Below, piece by piece: positions 35,901-47,249 of a stretch of DNA of 64,000 nucleotides. The translations under genes were made by a program, and so were the position numbers. Source of the DNA: Zantedeschia hybrid cultivar. Taxonomy: Eukaryota; Streptophyta; Magnoliopsida; Alismatales; Araceae. Position 1 is the stretch's first letter. Each line of letters begins with the position of its first letter. The stretch spans positions 20,060,234-20,124,233 of the forward strand of contig JARZZO010000014.1 in assembly GCA_030544215.1 (NCBI GenBank). The letters are read 5' to 3'. The notes beneath the pieces were generated by a model. That model saw nothing but the letters and a program-made list of their open reading frames with translations, did not search any database and was not told where the DNA came from.

Positions 35901-36342
35901 AAAAATTCGATCAAATAATTAAAAAATTAATAAAATTAATAAAATATTTATAACTCTTTTACTAAGATATTTAGAAAGTTAAAATAACAATTATAATCAT
36001 ATAATAAATAATTACTAATTAAATTGTAATTTTTTGTCAATGAAAAAGTGAGTTTTTTTATCATCTAATCTTACGTTCTATGATATGTCAATAATAAAAC
36101 TCATATTTTAACTCAATAATATAGTACATTAAATGGAAAACATTAAATATTTTTGTATTATAGAAAAATAAAGCAGTTGGTGTCAAAAAAATAAGTATTT
36201 TTTCCTATCTTTGGAGTTTTATTCGTGAATTTAAAAGTACGTGAATTATACGTATATGATTACTGTATTTAACTAACTGTGAGCTGGACCTGTGTAGACC
36301 AGGTTCAAGATTTCTAGTATTTTCAAGCAGTCAAGGGATGCA
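32998..36342. other. 3' UTR of the ROH1-like gene and intergenic DNA
   Basis: An AATAAA at about 33243 is a plausible polyadenylation signal. Beyond it ORFs are short; the one at 34843-35025 (+, 60 residues, LNWSTLKLKKTSRWIYERQ) is not recognised. A (TA)n tract lies at about 34686-34708. Confidence 0.5.
35535..35705. repeat. Dispersed GGTATC/GATACC repeat
   Basis: The segment is packed with palindromic words (GATACCATATCGATATTAG, ACCGGTATTGATAC, CCACCGGTACGGG). The same style recurs at about 47180-47244 and 61323-61640, the two sides of the LTR element insertion site. Confidence 0.5.
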
Positions 36343-36977
36343 CTAGGCAGGGGGGTAGGAAACAAAACCATCGAGAGCCGACATTCGGCGGAAGGGCAGG
36401 AGACAAATCCCCATGGAGGGGGAACAAAAACAAAGGGTTGTCCGTGATGAGAGGGAAAGGGTGAGGCTAGGTTTGGGAGTTTGTGGAGGGAGGAGGAGCA
36501 AAAGACGCAGACGCGGAGGGTTAATGAGCGGCGGCGTCAAGGCGGTGGAGGGTAGGTAAGAACGACGGGGCTGACGGTGACGACCAGGGGAAAGGAAGGC
36601 GACGGAGGGGACAGGGTGAGACCATAAAGGATAGAAGGTAAAAAACCAAAGAGAAGAGAGGAACCTGGGGAAGAGGGAAGAGATGAAGTGGGGGGGAGCA
36701 GCTGTCCGCTGCAGGACGGCGATGGTTCCGCCAAAGCTGGCAAGGTATCCACCGAGATTGGCGAAGGAGGCAGAGGCACCTGGGGTCTCCACTTGAACCC
36801 TCGATTTCCTTTTAAACATATACTTTCCCGTTTGTAATCAATAAAACTAAATGTCAAGCAACAGTATTTATTTATGCTGCCTTTTGTCTCATCATGGGAA
36901 GGATTATCCAATAGGTGGATAAATCTCCTTTCTAGCGTCATCGCACGGCACAGCTCATTTTCACATTGGCTTGCCAA
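36343..36977 (-). other. Unresolved GC/purine-rich segment with overlapping minus-strand frames
   Basis: Two overlapping minus-strand frames (158 and 146 residues) are Pro/Ser/Leu-rich, end in low complexity and resemble no family I know. The + strand is a purine-rich tract (GGAGGGAGGAGGAGC). It could be a 5' UTR or first exon of an unrecognised gene or a repeat remnant; I do not call a gene. Confidence 0.3.
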
Positions 36978-37115
36978 CTCGGCCTGAGACTAAATGCATC
37001 TCCGGCGTAATGACAAAATTTTCGAAAGGAAATAGAATAAATGATTATTAAAGTTATTTAGAACCTTTGTGAGACAACTCGGACAAGGGTTTTGCATCAA
37101 ACTCGTATGGCTCAT

Positions 37116-37912
37116 TAGGAGTATTCACTATTGGGTTCAAATCGAAAAATCAACCAAACCAAATCAAAATTTCGGTCTGATTCAACTTGAAAGTTATTGC
37201 GGTTCGGTCTGTTCCACAGAAGTTTGAAACCAAAATAATCTAATCGAACCGTTCAAATCGAATTTTTTTAATTTTAAATATATAAATATGAACTTTTGTA
37301 TTGTACACCTTCATTTGGAACGACTTAAACGTTTATACTAGGGCCGAAGCCCATAGTTGGTCACGTATGGGTTGGAGTTACTTTAGGGGTAGATGGCAAG
37401 GGCCGGGTCTCATGCAGCATGCCCCCACCACAATCGAGCAGTTGCAGACATGAGCATGCACGTCTGGTCGCATGCATGTCTGCCAGACATGCCCCCAACA
37501 CACCCCAGCAACTGCAAACATGTAGGATTTAAAAACCCACATGCCCCCATTACACCCCAGCAGCTGCAGCATGTTACCTCTTACGCATGCTCGACGTGGG
37601 CATCTCATGAGTGCAGTCAAATCACCAGATCGCGCATTCCGCTCCTGACAAGTTGTGTACAATCCCATTTAGTCTGGTCTCTAAAAAAACGCCAGATGCC
37701 AGATCTTGTAAACTCCATAAAAGAAGCCCCAACCTCATTACTTGCGTACAGCCGAATAAGCATACCTAAACTCAAAGCCGAAAGTTTCATCAAGTGGTGT
37801 TCGGATCAAGTTAAAATAAATCAAATTAAATCAAATATATTCAGTTTGATTTCTCTCAACAACTCGATTTAAAAATTTCTTCAAAAATTGTCTCGAACAG
37901 TGAACACCCCTA
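37116..37912. mobile_element. hAT-type MITE, 797 bp, with 8-bp target duplication
   Basis: The left end is TAGGAGTATTCACTATTGGG and the reverse complement of the right end is TAGGGGTGTTCACTGTTCGA. The flanks are TGGCTCAT at 37108-37115 and 37913-37920, a perfect 8-bp match. Subterminal zones carry repeated TTCGGT/AAATCGAA words. The centre has two or more copies of a unit around ACATGCCCCCA...CACCCCAGCA(A/G)CTGCA. No transposase is present, and the ORF at 37393-37872 is not considered real. Confidence 0.8.
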
Positions 37913-38132
37913 TGGCTCATAATCGTGGCAAACTGGGAAATATCAACCCACCTATGAGGCTATGACCTCGTTAGATAAAATAACAAAGCAGTCCCGAGAA
38001 ACATTAAAAGCATCCATCAACTTCCCATTCATCATCCACAACAATAATCACGACGGGGATGAATAGCATAGTGGTAGGTCCCATCCTTCATCCTTCACGG
38101 TTAAATTGTCTGCAAGCCGTAGATTTAATTAA

Positions 38133-38560
38133 GAATAATATTTGCTGCACTGAAGGTGCCTCTTATATTGACCAGAGAAACCAAAATAATTGAATGAGGT
38201 GGATGCTAAAGATGGCTTACAGAGTAGGTAAATAAAAAAAATATTTTTAATTTTTTTTTAAGTGGACCTCGAAACAACTTACATATCCGTACAGGCCGAT
38301 CTCCGATCGGATGATTCAAAAAAATTTAAAAAATATAAAATCAAATCCTAATAAACAGTAGAAAAATACTCTTAACAGGTCAAACCCAATAACAGATTTT
38401 GATTTTTTAAATTTTTTGGATCGTCCGGTCAGAAATCAATTTATACAAACATGTAAAACACCTCAAGACCCACCAAAAAAATAAAAAAATAAATTTTTTT
38501 ATTTATCCACTGCACTTAAGGTCAGTGCAATATGCACCCTCAGTGCAACAAATATTACTC
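38133..38560. mobile_element. Foldback Mutator-type MITE, 428 bp, 9-bp target duplication
   Basis: The left terminus is GAATAATATTTGCTGCACTG and the reverse complement of the right is GAGTAATATTTGTTGCACTG, continuing to ~30 bases of terminal inverted repeat. The flanks are TTTAATTAA at 38124-38132 and 38561-38569, a perfect 9-bp duplication as made by Mutator-like transposases. The inverted symmetry continues inward (AAGTGGACCTCGAAACAACTT against a matching right arm), so almost the whole element folds on itself. Confidence 0.8.
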
Positions 38561-38569
38561 TTTAATTAA

Positions 38570-39276
38570 AACCTATACTTCTTCCGGATAGTTACCCAAC
38601 ACGTTGTCCCGCTCGCTTGTCGGACAGTTTACCTCGTGCGACTCAAGTATATGATTTAGGAGTTGCTCCGAACCCTAGACGCCTTTGTCCGGTATGATTC
38701 AGATGTCTGGCCCGGGACCTTTTCCTGCGGGCACTGGCCTGTTTCACGAAAGGAAAAAAAAAAAAAAAAAAGGCAACAATTTCCAACCCTGAAGAAGAGC
38801 CACCATGCTTAAATTTTGAATCTTTCCCTATGTAAATCACGTGTCACTTCAAGATCGATAGAAATATAAACTGAACTAAAGCTTATTCCAGCGTCAGCAC
38901 ATGAATAAGGGGCATGCCATGGGCAATAAGCCCCACCATCCAGTTTAGTACATCATCCAATTTTCTGAGAATCATTCCTATAACCTAATTCTGTGATGTG
39001 AATTAAGATACAACTTGTTGGGATCACAATTTCAATATCTACCTCTACGTAATTTACAATTAAAAAAACAAAAGGACTACATTGGCAAAAACCCAACTGG
39101 ATTCACGTAATTTACAATGCCTCAGGGGAGCAGTTACGCACCACTATGAAGATCCCTCTCGTGGTTCTAAATGCTTAAAGACGTACACAACCTGATCCGT
39201 AAATTAAGTGCCCATGACAGTTAGGGTGAAAAATCCGGATGGATTCAAAGAAATCTCAAGGATGCCCAGGTGCAAG
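38570..39276. other. Intergenic DNA downstream of the FAM135-like gene
   Basis: Contains a 22-base A-tract (38755-38772) and no convincing ORF. The part nearest 39276 is presumably the minus-strand gene's 3' UTR. Confidence 0.5.
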
Positions 39277-42200
39277 TCAGCGGAACAAGTCGGGAAAAGA
39301 CCACATTAAAAACCTTGCAAAGATGTCCGTTTCAAGGAATTCAATGTGCGCTGCTCGGCCGATGATTGTGTTCAAGTTCCTGCCCTGAGAAGACGTATCA
39401 AAGTTGACGTCACATCGCATGAATAAACGCCTGTCAGAAGAGGGTGCTCTAATCTGATCCAAACAGTTATTAAGCATTTCCAGGAAAACTTGTGCCTTCT
39501 TTGAGTTGTCCCATGAAGATGCCTGGCACAACTCAATCCTTGCTGAATGATAGGGAACATATCCATCCTATGGAAAGAAGAGGATGGGAAAATGAGAAGC
39601 GACTTTGTTCTTATCTTTCATTAATTATAACCACATTCCAGAAGTAGCAAATAATAATTGTTCATGTCAATTATACAGGATATTAGAGAGTTCCAACGAA
39701 ATGCAAGCAGAAAATGGAAAAAGTTTGATAAGATCATAGGAAAATCTTCTTAAGCAATGAAAATTGTGAAATGGAAGACAAGAACAACAACGGATAAACA
39801 AAGTGGTTTTCAGCAAAATAATAGAAAGTATATTTTGTGGCAAGCTTCTGCAAATCGTTGATATTTGGTAAAGATAGAATGGAGGCTAATTGGGGATAAT
39901 ACAACCACCAGGAAATTTTTAATTTTGATGTTTTACATAATGGAATACCCTGCGTCAATGATTGCTTGTTGGAATGGGACATTTCTCCCCACCAGAAAGC
40001 AGATGGAATACAAAAGGAAGCATAATATTGAACTTACGCACATACAGCAATCCTTAATCAGCTATGGCATATACGTCAGCCTTTTGTCAGTTTTTCAGAA
40101 TGCCACCAATGAGGCAAAGATTTTTCTCCCTTGTTCCTAAATTGAAGTGCACAAAATCCTGGGATGTGGGGGGTTGGGGAGGCTGATACTTTTAGATGGT
40201 TTTTCGTGTCCTCCCAGTTTTCTATTTCCCCCAGATTATATTACTCACATTAAGGCTGGCAATGATCTGAGCCGCTTGCGAGCTGCCCGATTGCGACAAA
40301 CGAGCCGAGCTCAAGTCCAACATTCAGCTGTTACCTCAAATGAGCTGAGCTCGAGTTTGGTGAAGCTCGGCTTGACCGGCTCTTATTTAAATTTTAAACA
40401 CCACCCACATCCCTCTAAAGTCCCAAAGAAACCTACACGTCAAGCCCCAACTTCCGAAAGCTCCTGCCCACAGGAGCACGTGACGTGTTTTAAATTTGAA
40501 GTAGCCGGGAATCTTATGAGGAAGGGAAAAAAAATTAGAAACCGATGTTGGACTTTTAGCGCCCATGCACCCTTGCCGCCTGGAAGTGATGCTGTGTTAA
40601 GGACTTTTAGTCCTAGATCGGCTTCTTCAAAAAAGAGACCCATGGGAAATGCATTATATTGACCAGTGTCTTGGCTCAAGCTCAAGTAATCTTATGTTCA
40701 AGCTGAGCTCGAGTTTTATTTAGGCTCGAATCAAAGCTCGGACTCAGCTCGAGCTCGATTTTTTTTTTTTTTTTTTCCGGCTCATTGACACCCCTACTCA
40801 CATTGGATCAGATCCCACTACTGCGATAAGAAAAAAAAAAGTTAGATAAAAAATACTGGCACAAGTTTTCATACTAACATGAACTAGGAAAACTAAAGGA
40901 TGGATGTGCCTCTAGCAAGACTTGTCATTTTGTTAGGGTTCAACCTGCATGAAGTATCAAGTTAAAACCTGGGAATGTCCTTTTTCTAGAGCCACCGAAG
41001 TAGAAAAGCTTATTGAATGAACTTGTCCATAGGAATTTTGAAGCCTTCTCCCATGGTTTGCTGTATCATACTGGATCGTGCCGACTCGTATCTGGACGAG
41101 TCCAATCCTCTGGCGAGCACTGAATCAGACCAGATCATATCGACTCATACATGTATAAAGGGTTGTTTTAAATTGAGTTTTTCCCATTTGATAAATGATA
41201 AGTAAAATTACACTTTTTATATCAATTAATATGGTACATTTCTCTAAAATATGGCTAAAACACATTAATTTTAACAAATTTATTGGCTTGACTCATGCGA
41301 GTCGGACTGAGTCGACCCAAGTCGGATCAGATCCGACTCATACCTGGGAAGATACGATCCGATACCTATTCCCGAGCCGGCGAACCTTGCCTTCTCCAAC
41401 TTATGTTTCTTCACTTGGAGCCATTAGGAAAAGCACTGTTAATGTTTACTCTTAAAAGTTAGTTAAATAAAATGTTTATTACAAGAATATTCAGGATACT
41501 TGATTTATCATGACTTGCTCTTCATTTTTTAGCTTTTCTACAAATTTGTTATGGACTAAATATGTAGGTCCCACAATGGTTGTGTATGGACAAATTTTTT
41601 TCTCTACTCATTGCCAATTGGTTTTATGTTAGATATTCTAACATGATATAAAAGTTGACACTGGCTGTAGCTCATGTGTCAGACGACTCAGATCCTCTGT
41701 GATCTCTGCTTGAACATGAGTGGTGTGTTAAATCCCAGACTGGCTGTGCATGGATAAACTGTGTATATAAGAAATGGGCCTCTCCCTCATTGGCAGATAG
41801 TTTTGGGTTGGACGCCCTAACAGACTTATCAGCAACCTCTGAGAGTTCCTCGTCAACTGTGCATTATTTTTTTTCTTCTTTTGAAGGTGTATATGAGAAA
41901 TGGTCCTCTACCCCATTGGCAGATAGTTTTGGTTGGAAGCCCTAACAGCCTTATCAGCAACCTCTGAGAGTTCCTTGTCAATTGTGCATTATGTTTTTCT
42001 TTTTTGAAGGTGATAAAAGTCACATTCTATTGCAAAATAAAAAGGGTACAAGAAGAGGGAACAAAACCAAGAAAAAACAGGAAAAAAAGGAAAAACATAT
42101 ACTCAACAAAAGGAGAAAGGATAGAGGAACACAATGAAGATACACATGGAAACAGTAGACCTACTAAGATAGTAGAAAAGGAGAGTGCAGTTTCCAACCA

Positions 42201-45200
42201 AAGGGGATAATTAGGATAGCGTGGATCTCCAAGAAGTCATCCTAAACAAGGAAGAATCACTATCAATGTCTAAGTCGGCTGCCTTGCACCAGGCCCCCAT
42301 CCAATGGATAGTTTTTCTAATGATATTAAAGGAAGTGGTTAGGATAGTGGGGATCTCCAAGAAGTCATCCTAAACAAGGAAGAATCACTATCAATGTCCA
42401 AGTCGGCTGCCTTGCACCAGGCCCCCATCCAATGGATAGTTTTTCTAATGATATTATAGGAAGTGGTAAAATAGTCTCTGAAAATCCTCTATTTCTGTGC
42501 AACCAGATAGACCATGACAAAGCTGAAAAGAAAACTGACCATTCCTTCTTATTGGCTTGGTTGGGACATGAAGAATTCCACCATCTCCGCATACTGTAAA
42601 TGCGAACTGTGCATTATACAATTGAACATCTAGGCTTCCTTAAAGTTATTTATTTCATTCACAGACATGATGGATTGATTTTTAGAAAATTGTTCCCATT
42701 CCTTTTAATTTTATGCTAAATCAAGATATGTCAACACATGCTATATCTCTATTGTTATAAAAAGAGAGCCCAGGAAACCAAATCTCCTGTTGTTCATGGA
42801 GAACATGGAAACTTCTTTCATAACGTCCAATATTTTCCGTGCGGATATCAGCATGACCACCCATCAATTAGCAAGACAGGCCATTGTTTGATGATTTTTG
42901 AGGTGCCTGGCAGGAGGGAGGGGCAAACTGCTGGACTTGGGTGGGAATTTTCATTCTCCATTTTTCTATATAGTTATGAATTGATCTCTCCTAAATTCTT
43001 AATCTCTCAGGAGGGCATTTCATAACTCAATTGTGACTTCTCTTGCTTCTCTCTAAAAGGGCGTACCCAGTGCACGAGGCTCCCACCACTTGTGGGGTCT
43101 GGGTAAGGGTCAATGTGTGCAATCTTACCCCTGCTAAGCAGAGAGGCTGTTTCCTTAGTTCAAACCTGTGACCTCCAGGTCACAAATGGGGCAACTTCTC
43201 TTGCTTTTCTCTGCTTAATATTATCCCATAAGATTCATACACTTGCACTTCCACATGTCAGACAAATTTATGAAAATACTACAATGTTATTTCAAGAAGA
43301 AAATACTAAAGACATACAAAGATTTGAAGATGTTTTTTCAAGAAGAAAATACTAAAAGACGTACAAAGATTTGAAGAACAAATTTAACACAAAGTTATCT
43401 ATGCAAAGAATTATCACATTTGCAAAAACTGTACCTGTGGTGAGGACAATAGAATTATGTTCTTGAAATGCTCTAGTGTCTTCCACTGAAAAAACACAAA
43501 AGATGGGTCAGAAGTTCAACTCTAGGTTAAAAGGGATTTAAACAATATTAACAGCATCAGAAGGGAACAAGAAACGGAAGGAACATATTCATCTGATACT
43601 TCAGCACAAACATCCTTTTAAGTAAAAAATAAAATTTTTGAATATTATGCCATAACAGACAATATACAATCTAACATAAACTAAAAACATAACATGGAAG
43701 TTAGATTTAAATACAATAAAATGGCTTGCAGAAACATACAGGAAATAATAAGACATGAAAATCATTGCAGAAACATAGTATGTTCCTCCTCAGTAAAATT
43801 ATACATCTGCTTTTGGTACCTTACAAAGCTTGTAAAAGAAGGTATTCTGGAGTTCTGGATCATCGGTGAAAGTAAGCTGATGGATGCACTGGGCTCCCTT
43901 TAATTTCTTCAGGAGCCACAGACCAGAGTTGAATAAAGAGTTTGAACTGTACCAGTAGCCCAAATGTGGTCCAGAGAGAGACATGTATGTATGAAGATGC
44001 CTCAGAAATGGTTCCATCACGCTTTCTGGATTAGAGGACAAGTGTTTTAAGTATGGCATAGTTGCAGATAAATCAATAAAGTAGAAATTTTGTGGACAAT
44101 ACCTGTTAAGGCACTTCTTATGATGATATTTCCAATTGAATGCCCAACAAAGCTTAGCTTGATCTCTCGGCAGCCTCCTGATCTGGAATACTTGTCAATT
44201 TTTTTTCTAAGGAAGGTATTCACTTCTTCAGCCAACCTACTACCCATTTCTCTAAAATCTCCAGAAGTTTTATCCTCATTTGCCTCCGACATAAGGCATT
44301 CAGCACCAGGATCCAATAAAAGCCACTGGTTGCGAACCAGTCTTAAATCTAGATGATGCCCCTATTTAGAAGAACATAAAAATAAGCTAAGAAAAGTACA
44401 AGCAGCTATGACATGCTCTCGTGTTAGAACGTTTTTACTATCTGAGCAGCAGATTTATCCCTTAAGGTTCACTTTGTTTGCAGAATAGCTAAAATCAGAA
44501 TAAGGTTTTGGGGATTTCTTAAACCAGAATAAGAAGTATTTTGATTTGGTAAGTTGTTGGTATTCCACCCAGAATAAGGAGAATTACACTGAGCTATTCC
44601 AAGTGATTTGGTAGGAATAAGTGGAATAAGGAGTGAAATAAAGGGTGAAATTGGGGTAATGGGGGAATTAGGTATTCCAGGTAGAGTTTGGGGAATTGGG
44701 GGAATTAGGTATCCCCGCAACCAAACCAGAATAGGGCCTTTATACCGGTTATTCTGGCCCTATTCCACAAACAAAGTGAGCCAAAGGAATACAACAATTA
44801 TTTATCATCATCAATTTACTAGTCATCAATTGGGAATGATAAAAGCCACATGGAGGAAAAAATAGAGAGAATTCTTTAATCAGTCCAAACACAGAAAAAG
44901 AACAAGAAAGACCATGCATGAGGTTTCTTAGTAAAGATGGTACAGGGGGAACACGTTTATTAGTGCCTCTTAGAAGAGAGATGAAAAAGTAGAAGGTTTA
45001 CTACAAAAGCTCGTGATTTTGATAACTGGGGAATGTTCATAGCAGAAATAGATAAAACATATTAGATGTGTGTAACCTCAGTAGAATAAAGTAGCATTGG
45101 GCTAACCCCACTTTTACTCTAAAATGAAAAGGTCACATGATAGGGGGAAAAAGTAGCTCCTATCCTCCAAGAGATTCAATTGCAAATGCATCTATGTAAG

Positions 45201-46569
45201 AAATGAAGTCATATACGATGTTTTCCTTAGCATATTATGCATATTTATCCTCACCATAACCAGACGTTTGCTTTAAGTTTCATTGAGTGACAGAAATGCC
45301 CCTTGATGTGGCCAGTACTGGTCATCACGATAGAGTTCTTTTCTTCAAAGAGAGGAAACCATTTCACTGTTACTGACAGCATTTATCGTCCTTAGGATAG
45401 TATAAGGGTGATCTGGCCGATTAGATTCTATTCATTACGCACATTTCCTTCTGGGACCAGGCAAAGCAGATGACAGAAAGTATACTCTAAAAGCATATAT
45501 GCAAAGAAAGAAGCACTCAAGAGAACATTACATAGCTGTAAACATGACACACCCATATTATGAAGTCGTCAAGGTATGGCTTTGTTGAATTATATTTGTC
45601 ATGTACCAAGTGCCTTTGTATTGTTTTGGACAAGCACTATTTAACAAATATATAATAGACAAGCAGCTCATAAACCTTCGCAGCATTTATAATTCAAACA
45701 AAAAGGTCCAGTGATATCATATTGAAATTTAATAGCAAAAATCAAATTTCGTACCTCAATTCTGTTTACCTAGAATTTATAATGCAGTAAACAATTCAGA
45801 ACTTCCTAATGAAATTGAAGAGACATGCCTGGAACCCATGCACAAAAACAACTGCTCTCAGTATACGACTATTTCTTTGAGCCCCTTCACTAAACAACTT
45901 CAGCAATGCCTTATCTCCAGGTCCCATTGCAGATGTATCTTTTTGCTCCGGGGGACCTAAGAATGACTTATGGCTAGAAGGATGCTTGGGTGCATTCATA
46001 ATGTGCTGTTCCACAAGAACAATAGGAACATGTGAAGGATCACCAAAAATATGCATGTCCTGAATTGAGCGATTGTTAATCTGCACACAACACATTTCCT
46101 TCTCAGAACTCCTTTGAAGACTAAAAGTAGGCTGCAGGTTTATGCATTGCTCTCAGCAGTATCTCACCTTCATTTGTGCAATACTCCTTCTATGGAGCTC
46201 AGCACGAGTAATTGCTGTCTGTGCTGGCTGCATCATAAAACAGAAATATTTTGAGTTTACAGTGATCTTATGAAAGTTTGAAGAATAGTAAATTAGACAA
46301 GCTATGACCATAACAAATGTCAGGAATGTTTGCAGTCTTTAAGAAATTTGTAAAAAAAATGTCTACTGCAGCAAATTACATCATCACTTGATTTTCGTGG
46401 GACAGAAACTTTTCCAGCAGCACTATGATGAGAAGATTCATCAGCTCCACTTCTCAAATATCGATGTGGAATCTCTATCATTGAATGAACCATCCATATT
46501 GACCATTCTGCTTTTCTGCCATTGGCCCACACATCATGAAGGTGTTCCACTATCTTAATTCTATTGCTC
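39277..46569 (-). CDS. FAM135-like DUF676 serine esterase (ZW18 type), C-terminal half
   Basis: Exons in transcript order: 46569-46380, 46227-46168, 46080-45829, 44361-44103, 44025-43820, 43485-43435, 39567-39277; they keep one frame for 435 residues to TGA. Landmarks: VEHLHDVWANGRKAEWSIWM, RAELHRRSIAQMK, INNRSIQDMHIFGD, AVVFVHGFQ/GHHLDLRL, the nucleophile motif FVGHSIGNII (Ser in GHSIG), SLSGPHLGY, the likely catalytic Asp in SSPQ/DGYVPYHSARIE, and the likely His in GRAAHIEFLETDIFARF. These match the Arabidopsis At1g58350 (ZW18) type of alpha/beta-hydrolase; substrate unknown. The first exon here starts in codon phase after 1 base, so upstream exons (DUF3657 N-terminal half, ~350+ residues) are missing from the visible 5' side. 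The intron after VHGFQ begins AG|GCATGT (GC-AG). Introns carry several MITEs, a SINE and a LINE tail. Confidence 0.9.
40252..40796. mobile_element. hAT-type MITE with GAGCTCG-rich ends, 8-bp target duplication
   Basis: The left end (AAGGCTGGCAATGATCTGAG) and the right end (CCGGCTCATTGACACCCCTA) are inverted relatives of the common plant AGGGGTGTCAATGA end. CTCACATT flanks both sides (40244-40251 and 40797-40804); the left boundary is ambiguous by one base. Subterminal words are GAGCTCGAG and AGCTCGGCT. The inner ORF (40147-40662) crosses the element border and is not a gene. It lies in the 3.9 kb last intron of the FAM135-like gene. Confidence 0.75.
41040..41400. mobile_element. MITE-like element with GACTCG motifs, copy 2
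   Basis: This is the shorter relative of 17172-17735. It opens GGTTTGCTGTATCATACTGG and closes GCGAACCTTGCC, with an AT-rich centre and CGACTCATAC/GAGTCGGACTGAGTCG words near both ends. Confidence 0.55.
41761..42010. repeat. ~126-bp tandem duplication
   Basis: Two copies of GTGTATAT(A/G)AGAAATGG through CATTGGCAGATAGTTTTGG, CAGCAACCTCTGAGAGTTCC and TGTGCATTAT. Confidence 0.8.
41993..42605 (-). mobile_element. 5'-truncated L1-type LINE tail in FAM135-like intron
   Basis: On the minus strand the right part reads KEWSVFFSALSWSIWLHRNR, a pattern of the C-terminal zf-RVT/tail region of plant L1 polyproteins. The 3' side ends in a T-run on the + strand (an A-tail on the minus). Flanks A(T/C)TGTGCATTAT at 41981-41992 and 42606-42617 look like a 12-bp target duplication with one mismatch. 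It carries its own internal tandem duplication. Confidence 0.6.
42211..42466. repeat. 128-bp tandem duplication within the LINE tail
   Basis: Two nearly identical units beginning TTAGGATAG(C/T)G and including AGTCATCCTAAACAAGGAAG and CCTTGCACCAGGCCCCCATC. The very few differences suggest a recent duplication. Confidence 0.9.
43055..43193 (-). mobile_element. Au-like SINE with ~19-bp target duplication
   Basis: Read on the minus strand, it has a tRNA-derived head (TGACCTGGAGGTCACAGG, then box-B-like AGGTTTGAAC), the body CAGCCTCTCTGC...GGGGTAAG, and ends GTGCACTGGGTACGCCCTTTT. This is the widespread plant Au SINE structure. The flanks ACTTCTCTTGCTTCTCTCT (43036-43054) and ACTTCTCTTGCTTTTCTCT (43194-43212) form a target duplication with one mismatch. 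Confidence 0.88.
44466..44782. mobile_element. MITE with GGTTCACTTTGTTTG ends
   Basis: The left end GGTTCACTTTGTTTGCAGAA matches the reverse complement of the right, GGCTCACTTTGTTTGTGGAA, over ~25 bases. The left flank is TAA and the right flank AAA, compatible with a mutated 3-bp PIF/Harbinger (Tourist) duplication. It lies in the GC-AG intron of the FAM135-like gene. Confidence 0.65.
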
Positions 46570-47244
46570 CTGGAACAGAAAATGCACAAACCCTTTTATG
46601 TATCCCATGAGCAATGAGCACAATGAATTGACTACAACAAGATTACATGATATGTTGACAAGCCGGCATGATAAACTACTAAAAACTAAACTACTTTTGA
46701 GTTTGTAATCAATCTTTTGTGCGAGTGTACAAGTGTGTGCATTGCAGGCAAGAGAGCAACTGCGTGTCTATCTTTCAAACATGTGCACATCATGAAATAA
46801 TAGAAAGTCGAGTATCTTTTGGCAACTAGCAATCACCAGAACACTCATAGGAATAAGCAAGGTTCGACCTATCTCATATTTTGGAGGTGGGCATTTCCTA
46901 TGTCATTAATTTACCAGCAGGGAATACAGATCATGCCTTAAATGCTATCATGCAACACCACAGTAAATCCCGATTACTTAATGGTGTGTGTGGGAATGGT
47001 AAGAGGAACAGTGCAAGAGTGATTCTAGGGATTGCTAGGAGTCTTTTATTCCATATAATGAGTAATGAGAGTGATTAGAGAACAGGTAAATGTTTTTATT
47101 AATTTATAGACTTTTTTAGCTTCTTTATATTTTCAGCACTTCTTATTTTATGTATTTTCATATTCATAGGGACAAGGATGACAGTATCAGTACCGGCCTC
47201 GTTATCTGTCTGTACAGGTACAGATACATACTGGTATTGGTATG
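46570..47244. other. Intron or upstream DNA of the FAM135-like gene
   Basis: No upstream exon was recognised on the minus strand. The last ~65 bases are a GGTATC/TACCGG-type repeat into which the LTR element inserted. Confidence 0.5.
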
Positions 47245-47249
47245 CCCGT

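Noticed and set aside
37393..37872. 159-residue + ORF
   Set aside because: Contained in a hAT MITE with an 8-bp target duplication; composition follows the MITE's internal repeats.
40147..40662. 171-residue + ORF
   Set aside because: Crosses the left boundary of the hAT MITE at 40252 and lies in an intron of the opposite-strand gene.
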